Assembly (NCBI RefSeq): GCF_003024195.1
Contig: NZ_KZ679042.1
Coordinates: forward strand, 434,001-498,000
Reading direction: 5' to 3'
Length of the DNA stretch: 64,000 nt
Source: Streptomyces dioscori
Lineage (GTDB): Bacteria; Actinomycetota; Actinomycetes; Streptomycetales; Streptomycetaceae
Both the position numbers and the translations under genes were made by a program. Numbering within the stretch: the first letter of the stretch is position 1; the number at the start of each line of letters is the position of its first letter. Below, one piece after another: positions 42,801 through 50,758 of the stretch. The notes beneath the pieces were generated by a model that was not told the DNA's origin, searched no databases, and was given only the letters and a program-made list of their open reading frames with translations.

Positions 42801-45800
42801 TCAGTCGCGGGTGAGGTCGACGGTGAGGTGGCGTCGGAAGCGCAGGGTCACCGGGCCGAGCAGCCCGGACGGCAGGGGCTTGTTGCGCTCGTTGGAGAGC
42901 GTGTTGGCGACGCGGACGGCGAGGGAGTTGCGGCCGGGCTTCACCAGGCGGGTGATGTCGACGGTCCATGGCGCCCACAGCAGCGGCGGGAGCGCGGTGC
43001 CGTTGAGGGTGACGGCCGCCACGTCACGGACGTCGCCGAGGTCGAGCAGGACGCGGCGCCCGTCGAGGAGCGCGCGCTCGACGTCGAGGTCCTTGGTGTA
43101 CGTGCCGCTGCCGGAGAAGAGCCGGTCGTGTTCGACCCAGCTGCCCAGGGGCCCGGTGACCGGGGTGGATCCTTCGCGTTCCAGGGTGAGGGTCCAGTCG
43201 CCGTCCACGGTGACCGGGGCGAGGGGGTCATCGGTGCGGGCCGCGCCCCGGTACGTACGGGTGCCGTCGGTGCCGGTGAACCGGTGGCTGCCGGGCGCCG
43301 TGGCCTCCACGGTCGCCCGCAGGCCCTTCCCGTGCCGCTCGACCGCGAGGACGGGCAGCGGGGAGGCCGTCAGGTGCGGGACCGCCCGTGCGTCGTGGCG
43401 CACGACGACGATCCGGGTCTGGTACGGCTCCAGGGTCAGGGGCAGTTGGATGCCGTTCTTGCCGCTCCGGTGGACGGGCACGGTGCCGGTGCTGCCCGTC
43501 GCGGGGTCCCACAGCTCGGGAACGCCGGTGGCCGGCAGGGTCGCGGTCGTCCCGACGTACTCGCCGCCCTCGTTGTTGACGATGAAGGCGGTGTCCTCGC
43601 CGCGGTGGACCCGTATGACGCGTACCGCGTCCTGAGCCGGCTCCAGCACCGCCGCGGCGACCCCTGCCTCATGGGTCGCGTCGCGCAGGCCCTCCACGTC
43701 GGCGACCCGTACAACGTGCCCGCGGCCGACCGGTCGGCGGCCGGGGAGCCGCTCGCCGAACAGGTCGGTCATGGCGCGGGCCAGGGACCGGTCCTTGTGG
43801 GCCGCCTCCTCGGCGGGCAGGGTGCCGACGGCCACGACGGTACCGCCGGCCCGCGCGAACTCCGCGAGGACACGTATAGAGGCCACGTCCAGGGTGGGTG
43901 TCACGGGCACCACCACCAGGTCGTAGCGGGCCGCGCCCACGGTCAGCCGGCCGGCGCGGACGTCGGCGTGGGCGAGCAGGTCCGGGTCACCGCTGAGGGC
44001 GCCCTCGTGGACGAGGTCGAAGTCGACCTGGGCCCGCTCCAGCGCGTAGGCGGTGTCGGACAGCGCGCCGTCGACGTCGCCCTGCCGGTCGGTGCCGGTC
44101 CACTGCTCGGCGGCGCGCTGCGGCTGCAGTACGGCGGTACGGGCCCCGGACGTGCCCCGTCCGGCCTCCATCACGCGGCCGATCCACTCGGCGAGCGGCC
44201 GCATCGCCCACCACCAGGGGGCACGCGGACCGAACGGCGGCGGGAAGTAGACGCGGACCTCGTCGGTCCACAGGGCGTGCAGGACGGTCAGGTTGACACC
44301 CCGGGCGGCCTGCGCGCCGACGGTGGTGTGCACGAACCCGGGCGTGACCTGCCAGCCCATGTTGCCGAACATCTCCAACAGGGCGCGCTCCCGGCCCATT
44401 TGATGCGCGACGGACACCGGGTTACGGGGGATCATGGTGGGCTCACCGGCCACGTACTCGGCGGTGATGATGTCCCCGCCGGGCACATGCGCCCACTGGT
44501 TGACCTTGTGCAGGTCTCCGGTGGAGGGGATGCGTTTGGCCGGGGACGTCTCGTCGTAGAGCGGGTTGGTGATGAGGGCGACGTCGCGCTGCTCGTACCA
44601 GCGGGCCTGCTTCTGGAAGGAGCGGGCGAAGCGGTTGGACACGGCCTGCCAGTAGCGGCCCCGGGCGATCCGGCCGTCGCGGCCCAGGTCGTCGAAGGCG
44701 GCGGCGTAGGCGACACCCGGCTCGACGTCCACCGCGCGCAGTGCCTTGTCGAGGGTGGGCGACCAGGGCAGGCGCTTGAAGTGTGCCTCGGCCGAGGCGA
44801 AGAACGGCTCGTCGTCCCAGAAGCCGGGGATGACCGTACCGAAGTAGCGGCGGAAACGGCGGTGGTACTCGCCCGGGACGATGTCGAGGAACAGTTCCAC
44901 GGGCTCGTCGTCGAGCAGGTCGACGTAACTGCGGCTGTAGCCCTGGCTGTCGTCGACGAGCGGGGAGCCGCCGAACAGGTCGAGCTGCCAGCGGCCCGCC
45001 GGGACCTGCCAGGCGTGCGAGCCGCTCAACCGGCCTGTCAGGTCGACGACTTCGGTGGCTTCGGCGGCGCCCACGGGGCGGGCCGCGGCGGCGACGGCCG
45101 TGGCGTCGGCGGCGAGTCGGGCGCGCTCGGGGAAGTCCCCCGCGTCGGCCGGGTCGTCGAAGGCCGTGGTGTGCAGCGAGGTGCCGTCGGCGCCCGTGAC
45201 CGTGAAGGTGTCCCACAGGGAGCGCTGGTCGGCGACGGCCCGTACGCCCGCCCCGCCGGTCGCGTACCGGTCGTCGGTGACCGTGCCCTTGTCCTTGCCG
45301 TCGAGGGTGACGGACAGGGTGCCCGCGCGGACGGTGACGGCCACCGTGTGGAACTTGGTCTTGTTGAAGCCGTCGGTGCGGGTGCTGCGCAGCAGTTCGA
45401 CGGGGTCCGCCGCGCGTGCGAGACGCAGGACGGTGACGACTCCGGTCTGGTCGAAGGTGACGGCGTACCCGTCGAGTCCGTCGGCCGAGGCGCGGACGAC
45501 GAGACCGGCCGCGGTGTGGTCGGCCTTGGCGCTGGCGGTGACGGTGTAGTCCGTCCAGCCCTCGCCGCCGCGCAGTACGGCGGCGCCGTCGAGCACGGCC
45601 GCGTCGGCGACCAGTTGTCCGGCGGCCACGCCCACCCCGCTGCTGCGGCGCAGGTCGACGGTGGCGGGGCCCTCGACGACGGTGGTCGAGCGCCAGAGTG
45701 CCTTCAGGCGAAGTTCGGGCCGCGGCTTGTACGTACGGGAGCCGACCGTGCCGCCCTTGACGATGTACTCCCCCGCGCGGCCGCTGGGGAAGTGGTCGTC

Positions 45801-46217
45801 GTTGAACAGCCACACCCGCATACCGGTGCGTTCGGCGGTGCGCAGTACGTGGCCGACGATGTCGAACCATTCCTCGGTGAAGAACACCGGCTGCATCTCG
45901 GCGTTGTCGAACGGGAAGAGCACCACCTCGTACATGCCCTTGTCCCGCAGGTCCGCCATCTGCCGGTCGACGAGTTCGGGGGTGACGGGCCCGTTCCAGT
46001 ACCAGTAGACGGTCGGTCTGCTGTCCCGTCGGGGATCGGCGAAGTGCCGTGCGGAGAAGGCGTGTTGGGCGTCGGCGGCCGTACCGGCGGTGCCCGTGGC
46101 CGCCTTGTCGGCGGCGAGGGCGGCGTCGGGCAGGCCGACCGCGAGAACGGTGCCCGCGGCACCGGCCGCGGCCACGAAACGGCGTCTGGACAGGTCGTCG
46201 TGAGACATGTGGGACAT
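42801..46217 (-). CDS. Tat-exported glycoside hydrolase, GH106-like putative alpha-L-rhamnosidase
   Basis: The ATG at 46215-46217, behind GCAGGAG, gives 1138 residues starting with a Tat signal (SRRRFVAAAGAAGTVLAVGL). The N-terminal barrel region matches GH106-type enzymes: FADPRRDSRPTVYWYWNGPV, VLFPFDNAEMQPVFFTEEWF and VWLFNDDHFPSGRAGEYIVK. An inserted jelly-roll domain at about residues 190-330 (GGEGWTDYTVTASAKADHTA) may bind sugar. The middle region continues with IPGFWDDEPFFASAEAHFKR and WAHVPGGDIITAEYVAG, and the C-terminus is a GH2-type jelly roll (VRDVAAVTLNGTALPPLLWA). Family placement is by pattern only. The gene lies between the GH78 and GH127-like genes on one transcript. Confidence 0.78.
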   Translation of the reverse strand: MSHMSHDDLSRRRFVAAAGAAGTVLAVGLPDAALAADKAATGTAGTAADAQHAFSARHFADPRRDSRPTVYWYWNGPVTPELVDRQMADLRDKGMYEVVLFPFDNAEMQPVFFTEEWFDIVGHVLRTAERTGMRVWLFNDDHFPSGRAGEYIVKGGTVGSRTYKPRPELRLKALWRSTTVVEGPATVDLRRSSGVGVAAGQLVADAAVLDGAAVLRGGEGWTDYTVTASAKADHTAAGLVVRASADGLDGYAVTFDQTGVVTVLRLARAADPVELLRSTRTDGFNKTKFHTVAVTVRAGTLSVTLDGKDKGTVTDDRYATGGAGVRAVADQRSLWDTFTVTGADGTSLHTTAFDDPADAGDFPERARLAADATAVAAAARPVGAAEATEVVDLTGRLSGSHAWQVPAGRWQLDLFGGSPLVDDSQGYSRSYVDLLDDEPVELFLDIVPGEYHRRFRRYFGTVIPGFWDDEPFFASAEAHFKRLPWSPTLDKALRAVDVEPGVAYAAAFDDLGRDGRIARGRYWQAVSNRFARSFQKQARWYEQRDVALITNPLYDETSPAKRIPSTGDLHKVNQWAHVPGGDIITAEYVAGEPTMIPRNPVSVAHQMGRERALLEMFGNMGWQVTPGFVHTTVGAQAARGVNLTVLHALWTDEVRVYFPPPFGPRAPWWWAMRPLAEWIGRVMEAGRGTSGARTAVLQPQRAAEQWTGTDRQGDVDGALSDTAYALERAQVDFDLVHEGALSGDPDLLAHADVRAGRLTVGAARYDLVVVPVTPTLDVASIRVLAEFARAGGTVVAVGTLPAEEAAHKDRSLARAMTDLFGERLPGRRPVGRGHVVRVADVEGLRDATHEAGVAAAVLEPAQDAVRVIRVHRGEDTAFIVNNEGGEYVGTTATLPATGVPELWDPATGSTGTVPVHRSGKNGIQLPLTLEPYQTRIVVVRHDARAVPHLTASPLPVLAVERHGKGLRATVEATAPGSHRFTGTDGTRTYRGAARTDDPLAPVTVDGDWTLTLEREGSTPVTGPLGSWVEHDRLFSGSGTYTKDLDVERALLDGRRVLLDLGDVRDVAAVTLNGTALPPLLWAPWTVDITRLVKPGRNSLAVRVANTLSNERNKPLPSGLLGPVTLRFRRHLTVDLTRD

Positions 46218-46341
46218 GGTTGAACTCCTGCGTGAACGGCGGGCACGGGGGCGCCCGCCGGGCGGAACGGTGTACTGGGGAATCCGGGTGATCGGGTGGA
46301 TGAGGGGGGCCGGTGCCCGGTGGAGCACCGGAGACGGCGGG

Positions 46342-48906
46342 TCAGCCGGCTGCCAGGCGTGCCACGTCGGACGCGCTCAGGGCCCGGTTGTGCAGACGGA
46401 AGTCACGGACCGCGCCGTGCAGATACGGATGGGTGGTGTTCTGGGAGCGGCCCAGGTAGTTGCGGGTGCTCGCGCCGAGCAGGAGCGGGCTCGCGACCAG
46501 GGCGTCGTTGCGTCCCGCCTCGACACCGTCGAGGTAGAGGACACCGGTGCCGCCGCCGAGGGTGAGGGCCACATGGACCCACTGGCCGACGGGGAGCGGG
46601 CCGCCCGCGTCGATGACGTCCTCCGACTCCATGCCGGCGATCTTCAGGGCGGCGCGGGCGCGCCGGGCTCCGGTGGTCGCGGCCAGGAACAGGTAGGTGT
46701 CCTTGTGGTAGCCCAGGTCGAAGACGCGGGCGGAGGCGGTCAGGGTGTCCACGCGGACCCGGACACTGACGGTCAGCTCGTCGAGTCCGCTGGGCAGCCC
46801 GGCCGGCAGGACGACATGGGCGCCCTTCCCGTCCAGGAACACGGACCGCACGCCGCCGACTGCTGCTTCTGCTTCTGTCCAGGTGGCGCCCGACGCGAGC
46901 GCCGCGTCGGCGAAGGTGCGGGTACGGTCGGCCGCCGAGGTGCCGGTCCCTTCGTCGAAGGGGTAGCGCGCGATGTCACGTTCGCGTGCCGGTCGCGGCT
47001 GCACGGCCCAGTAGACGTTGTAACGCTGGTGGTGCACCTCGTGGAACGGGCGCAGTGACACCTGACGCCCGTCGGCGAGAGCGGTGAACGCCCTGCCGCC
47101 GCCGGACACCGGACGCAGGGTCTCGGGCCGGATCGCGGGGAGGGTGGCGAGCGCGGTGTCGCCGTACTCCCCCGCGAGGACCAGGGGCCCGTACGAGACT
47201 GCCTTCACCTGCGGGTTGTCGGGGGCGGCCGTCCAGACGGGCCGTCGGGGCAGCACAAGTTCCACGGTGTCCCCGGCGCGCCAGTGCCGTTCCACGGCGG
47301 CGTACGTGCCCGGCTTCAGCCGGCCCGGGAAGGGGCGGCCGTTGACCTCAAGCCGGGGTTCCCGGCCGCCGTCCGCGACCCAGGCGGGGACCCGCAGCCG
47401 CAGTGTGAAGCGGGCGTCTCCCCGGGTGACGGTGAGGCGGGTGCGGTCGGCCGTGGGGTATTCGGTGTCCTGACGTATCGTCACACCGGCCTCCCGCCAC
47501 CGTAGTTCGGAGGGAATGAACAGGTTGACGTAGAGCGAGGGGCCGCGGGAGTCACGCGTACGGAAGTAGATGCTGTCGGCGAACTTGGTGTGGGTCTCCA
47601 GACCGGAGCCGTGGTCGCAGGAGAAGTTGTCGTAGTCCCCGCTGTAACTGCCGGGCGCCGAACCGAGACCGCCCTTGGGCTGCCGCTCCGAACCCGCCCA
47701 CAGCCCGGTGTAGTACGTGACGAACCCGTGCGCGGAGTCGGGATCCTGCTCCCCGAGCAGCTGGTTGCAGAGGGTCCACTCGTAGTGGTCCATGTACGCC
47801 GAGCGGGAGGGGCGGTGCAGGAACAGGTGCCGGCCGAGCTTGAGCATGTTGTAGCTGTTGCAGTTCTCGCAGGTCACCTCGGACAGGCGGCTCACGATCT
47901 CGCCGGGCGGCCCGAACAGCTCCTGGTTGGAGTTGCCCCCGATGGCGTACGAATGGTCCCGCACGACTGTCGTCCAGAAGTGGTCGGCGATGTCGAGGTA
48001 GCGTCTCTCCCCCGTGGCCTCGTAGCTCGGGACCGCTCCCACGATCTTGGCTATCTCGGTGTTGGCGTGGCGGCCCGCTAGTTCGTCCCGTCCCGCGGCC
48101 AGCGGGGCGTACAGCTCCTCGTGGTCGAAGCGCCGGGCGGTCCGCAGGTGCGCCGGGTCGCCCGTCACCAGATGGAGGCGGGCGAGTACGTCGTTCATAC
48201 CGCCGAACTCGACCTTCAGCACCGTCTGCATCCGCTCGGCGGAGAGCGGCGCGGTGCGGGCGTCCGCCCAGGCCGCCATGTCCAGCAGCACGTCCAACGC
48301 CTGCTGGTCACCGGCCAGTTCGTACTGGTCCAGCAGCCCCGCCATGATCTTGTGGAGGGTGTAGTACGGGGCCCAGGGCTTACCGCCCGCCTCCAGCTGG
48401 TCGAAGACGGACTCGGGGAACGCGGACAGATATCCGGCGCGGTACCCGGCCGCCGGGGCCGCCCGCTGGCACTCGGCGAGTGCCGACACCAGGGAACGGG
48501 CCTTGGCCGCGTAGGCGTCGTCACCGGTGTTGGCGTACGCCTGGGCCAGCGCGCTGAGCAGATGTCCGGTGGTGTGGCCGCGCAGCTGGATGCCCGGCGC
48601 CTCCCAGCCGCCACAGGGTTCGGCGGTGGAGGGCAGTCCCACGTTCAGCCGGAAGGTGTGCAGCAGCCTGTCGGTGTCGACGAAGAGCAGATACGCGCAG
48701 GTGCGCCGCATGTTGGCGAGGAACGGGCTCTCCAGCAGCCGGACGTCGGACAGCCGGAAGGCGGTGAGGACCGGCCGCGGTCCGGCCGTCGCGGCCGCGG
48801 CCTCTTCCGGAGCGAGCTGCGCGAGAGAGGTGGCTGCGGCCGCCGCGGACGCGGCGGCCAGGATCTGGCGGCGGGACGGGCGAGGCATGTCGTGCGGTGC
48901 GGGCAA
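46342..48906 (-). CDS. Tat-exported GH127-like beta-L-arabinofuranosidase with LamG domain
   Basis: A TTG at 48904-48906, 9 bases after AAGGAG, gives 854 residues; an ATG at 48886-48888 would be 6 residues shorter but lacks a ribosome site. The Tat signal is PRPSRRQILAAASAAAAATS. The GH127/DUF1680 body contains GGWEAPGIQLRGHTTGHLLS, YYTLHKIMAGLLDQYELAGD, HANTEIAKIVGAVPSYEATG and the metal/catalytic segment CENCNSYNMLKL (Glu347, Cys349). In the reference enzyme HypBA1 two adjacent cysteines follow; here the pair is Cys430-Asp431 (FSCDHGSG). A concanavalin/LamG domain occupies the last 200 residues (ARVFDLGYHKDTYLFLAATT). It is the first gene of the glycosidase operon. Confidence 0.82.
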   Translation of the reverse strand: MPAPHDMPRPSRRQILAAASAAAAATSLAQLAPEEAAAATAGPRPVLTAFRLSDVRLLESPFLANMRRTCAYLLFVDTDRLLHTFRLNVGLPSTAEPCGGWEAPGIQLRGHTTGHLLSALAQAYANTGDDAYAAKARSLVSALAECQRAAPAAGYRAGYLSAFPESVFDQLEAGGKPWAPYYTLHKIMAGLLDQYELAGDQQALDVLLDMAAWADARTAPLSAERMQTVLKVEFGGMNDVLARLHLVTGDPAHLRTARRFDHEELYAPLAAGRDELAGRHANTEIAKIVGAVPSYEATGERRYLDIADHFWTTVVRDHSYAIGGNSNQELFGPPGEIVSRLSEVTCENCNSYNMLKLGRHLFLHRPSRSAYMDHYEWTLCNQLLGEQDPDSAHGFVTYYTGLWAGSERQPKGGLGSAPGSYSGDYDNFSCDHGSGLETHTKFADSIYFRTRDSRGPSLYVNLFIPSELRWREAGVTIRQDTEYPTADRTRLTVTRGDARFTLRLRVPAWVADGGREPRLEVNGRPFPGRLKPGTYAAVERHWRAGDTVELVLPRRPVWTAAPDNPQVKAVSYGPLVLAGEYGDTALATLPAIRPETLRPVSGGGRAFTALADGRQVSLRPFHEVHHQRYNVYWAVQPRPARERDIARYPFDEGTGTSAADRTRTFADAALASGATWTEAEAAVGGVRSVFLDGKGAHVVLPAGLPSGLDELTVSVRVRVDTLTASARVFDLGYHKDTYLFLAATTGARRARAALKIAGMESEDVIDAGGPLPVGQWVHVALTLGGGTGVLYLDGVEAGRNDALVASPLLLGASTRNYLGRSQNTTHPYLHGAVRDFRLHNRALSASDVARLAAG

Positions 48907-48971
48907 GACGCCGTGCTCCTTCCGGGCAGGGGACGTACCAGACGGAAAGCAGGGGTGGCGGACCAAGGAGA

Positions 48972-48986
48972 GTTGAATCGTTTTAT
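48972..48986. promoter_or_regulatory. Operator-like site 1 of the glycosidase operon
   Basis: GTTGAATCGTTTTAT shares TTGAATCGTT with the palindromic site at 49073-49087, one hundred bases away, with a degenerate right half. It lies 66 bases upstream of the GH127-like start. Confidence 0.5.
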
Positions 48987-49072
48987 GTCGTCCGCGGGAG
49001 ACGGTAAGTGTGCACACCACATGCGTCAAGGGTTCGCACACGAAGGGATGTTGACAGGGTCACACCCTCCGA

Positions 49073-49087
49073 TTTGAATCGTTCAAA
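49073..49087. promoter_or_regulatory. Palindromic operator-like site 2 between glycosidase operon and methyltransferase
   Basis: TTTGAA-TCG-TTCAAA is a perfect 6-3-6 palindrome with a central CG, the style of LacI-family operators. It could serve the glycosidase operon (minus) and, less likely, the methyltransferase gene (plus). The rest of the 48907-49255 gap holds no gene. Confidence 0.6.
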
Positions 49088-49255
49088 GTGATCAAGAAAG
49101 CTTTGTGGGCAGGCGTGGCGGATTCCTGGGACGGCGTGATCACCACGCGGCAGAATGGCGGGGACGACGGTTGGGTGCCGCCACGGCGGCCGCAGACGCC
49201 CAGGACCGGCGCGGGGAGTCCGCGTGGGTCCGGAAGCGTCCGGGAGAGGAAAGAC

Positions 49256-50068
49256 ATGAGTGAGAACCAGGCCCCGTCCAGCGGTTCCGGGAGGCTCAAC
49301 ACCGGCGTGGCGCACAACGCCCGGGTCTGGAACTACTGGATCGGCGGCAAGGACAACTACGAGGTCGACCAGGCCGTCGGCGACCAGGTCGCCGGAATGT
49401 TCCCGGTGATCCGCGATGTGGCCCGCGCCGACCGGGAGTTCCTGGGACGCGCGGTCCGCCATCTGGTCGAGGAGCGCGGGGTACGGCAGTTCCTCGACAT
49501 CGGCACCGGTCTGCCGACCCTGGACAACACGCACGAGATAGCTCAGCGGTCCGCGCCCGACGCGCGCATCGTGTACGTCGACAACGACCCGATCGTGCTG
49601 GCCCACGCGCGGACCCTGCTGACCAGCACGCGTGAGGGCGCCACCGACTACATCGACGCCGACGTCCACCACCCCGAGGGCATCATCGAGCGCGCCTCGG
49701 CGACCCTGGACCTCGACCGGCCCGTCGCGGTGATGATGCTGGGCATCCTCAACTTCGTCCTCGACACCCACAAGGCCCAGGACATCGTGCGCCAGGTCCT
49801 GGCGGCGGTCCCCTCCGGCAGCTACCTGGTCCTCACGCATCCCACCACCGACCCCGACCTCGGCGGCGAGGGCAACGTGGCGGCGATGACGTTCTGGAAC
49901 GAGAACGCCACCCCGCCGATCACCGCCCGCACCCGCGCGGAGGTCACCGCCTTCTTCGACGGTCTGGAGTTCCTCGCACCGGGCCTGGTCTCCTGCACGC
50001 ACTGGCACCCCGGCACCGGCTCCCCCGTGACGGTTCCGCAGTTCGGCGCGGTGGCCGTGAAGCCCTGA
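49256..50068 (+). CDS. SAM-dependent methyltransferase, DUF574 family
   Basis: The ATG at 49256, behind GAGAGGAAAG, gives 270 residues. The family opening is TGVAHNARVWNYWIGGKDNY, followed by VRQFLDIGTGLPTLDNTHEI (SAM-binding glycine-rich loop), ARIVYVDNDPIVLAHARTLL, DADVHHPEGIIERASATLDL and VAVMMLGILNFVLDTHKAQD. This actinomycete-specific group occurs in many copies per Streptomyces genome and is thought to methylate small molecules, but substrates are mostly unknown. It is next to the glycosidase operon with the palindrome at 49073-49087 upstream, probably by chance. Confidence 0.9.
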   Translation: MSENQAPSSGSGRLNTGVAHNARVWNYWIGGKDNYEVDQAVGDQVAGMFPVIRDVARADREFLGRAVRHLVEERGVRQFLDIGTGLPTLDNTHEIAQRSAPDARIVYVDNDPIVLAHARTLLTSTREGATDYIDADVHHPEGIIERASATLDLDRPVAVMMLGILNFVLDTHKAQDIVRQVLAAVPSGSYLVLTHPTTDPDLGGEGNVAAMTFWNENATPPITARTRAEVTAFFDGLEFLAPGLVSCTHWHPGTGSPVTVPQFGAVAVKP

Positions 50069-50202
50069 CGGCCGGGCGCCCGCCCGGGGCGGAGGCGGCG
50101 CCGAAGGGCGGGAACGCCGAGTGGCGGGGGTGAACGCGGGGCATGAGGATGCATTCGCGGGAGGTCCTCACCCTGCGGGCCCGCCCAGATGGAGGAGTGC
50201 AC

Positions 50203-50622
50203 ATGTCCAAGCCGCCGCTTCCGCCCGAGGCCGTCGAACTGCTGAGCCGTCCGAACGCGGCCGTCATCGCCACAGTGCGTTCGGACGGTGCTCCCGTGTC
50301 CACACCCACCTGGTACCTGTGGGAGGACGACCGCGCGCTGATCAGCATGGACCTGGGCCGGGTGCGCCTGAAACACCTGCGCCGCGACCCCCGGGTGACC
50401 CTCACCGTCCTCGACGGGGACGACTGGTACACCCATGTCACCCTCTTGGGCCAGGTGACGGACATGAAGGACGACGAGGGCCTGGTCGACATCGACCGCG
50501 TCTCCCGGCACTACACCGGAGAGGCCTACCCCGACCGCGTCCGCGACCGGGTCAGCGCCTTCATCGAGGTCGACCGGTGGCACGGCTGGGGCGCCCTGAA
50601 GGACAGCGACCAGTCGGGCTAG
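50203..50622 (+). CDS. PPOX-class (F420- or FMN-dependent) oxidoreductase
   Basis: The ATG at 50203, behind GGAGGAG, gives 139 residues. The split-barrel signature is clear: NAAVIATVRSDGAPVSTPTW, LISMDLGRVRLKHLRRDPRV, LTVLDGDDWYTHVTLLGQVT and RVSAFIEVDRWHGWGAL. In actinomycetes this class of about 140-residue proteins typically uses coenzyme F420, reducing small unsaturated substrates, though FMN-binding members also exist. The ligand cannot be told from sequence. It is independent of the methyltransferase gene (134-base gap). Confidence 0.88.
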   Translation: MSKPPLPPEAVELLSRPNAAVIATVRSDGAPVSTPTWYLWEDDRALISMDLGRVRLKHLRRDPRVTLTVLDGDDWYTHVTLLGQVTDMKDDEGLVDIDRVSRHYTGEAYPDRVRDRVSAFIEVDRWHGWGALKDSDQSG

Positions 50623-50682
50623 GACGCGCGGTTCGGGGGCGCGGGGACCGGCGGCCCCCAGCCACGCATGGACGCCGCCTCA

Positions 50683-50709
50683 GGGGCGCGGGGAACTGCG
50701 CGACCAGCC
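50683..50709 (+). repeat. Dispersed hairpin repeat copy between convergent genes
   Basis: Contains the full core GGGGCGCGGGGAACTGCGCG followed by ACCAGCC, truncated relative to copy 1. It sits between the PPOX gene and the aromatic-acid operon end, so it could act as a transcription end. Confidence 0.8.
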
Positions 50710-50758
50710 ACGGACGGCGGTCACTCTCCGAACGTGCCCCAGACACCCCGTGCAGGCC

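Noticed and set aside
40965..46223. A 1752-codon open frame on the plus strand opposite two glycosidase genes
   Set aside because: Its composition (Val/Gly/Asp/Arg-rich, no motifs) is that of an antisense shadow of high-GC codons, while the minus-strand frames contain clear GH78 and GH106-like domains, Tat signals and ribosome sites.
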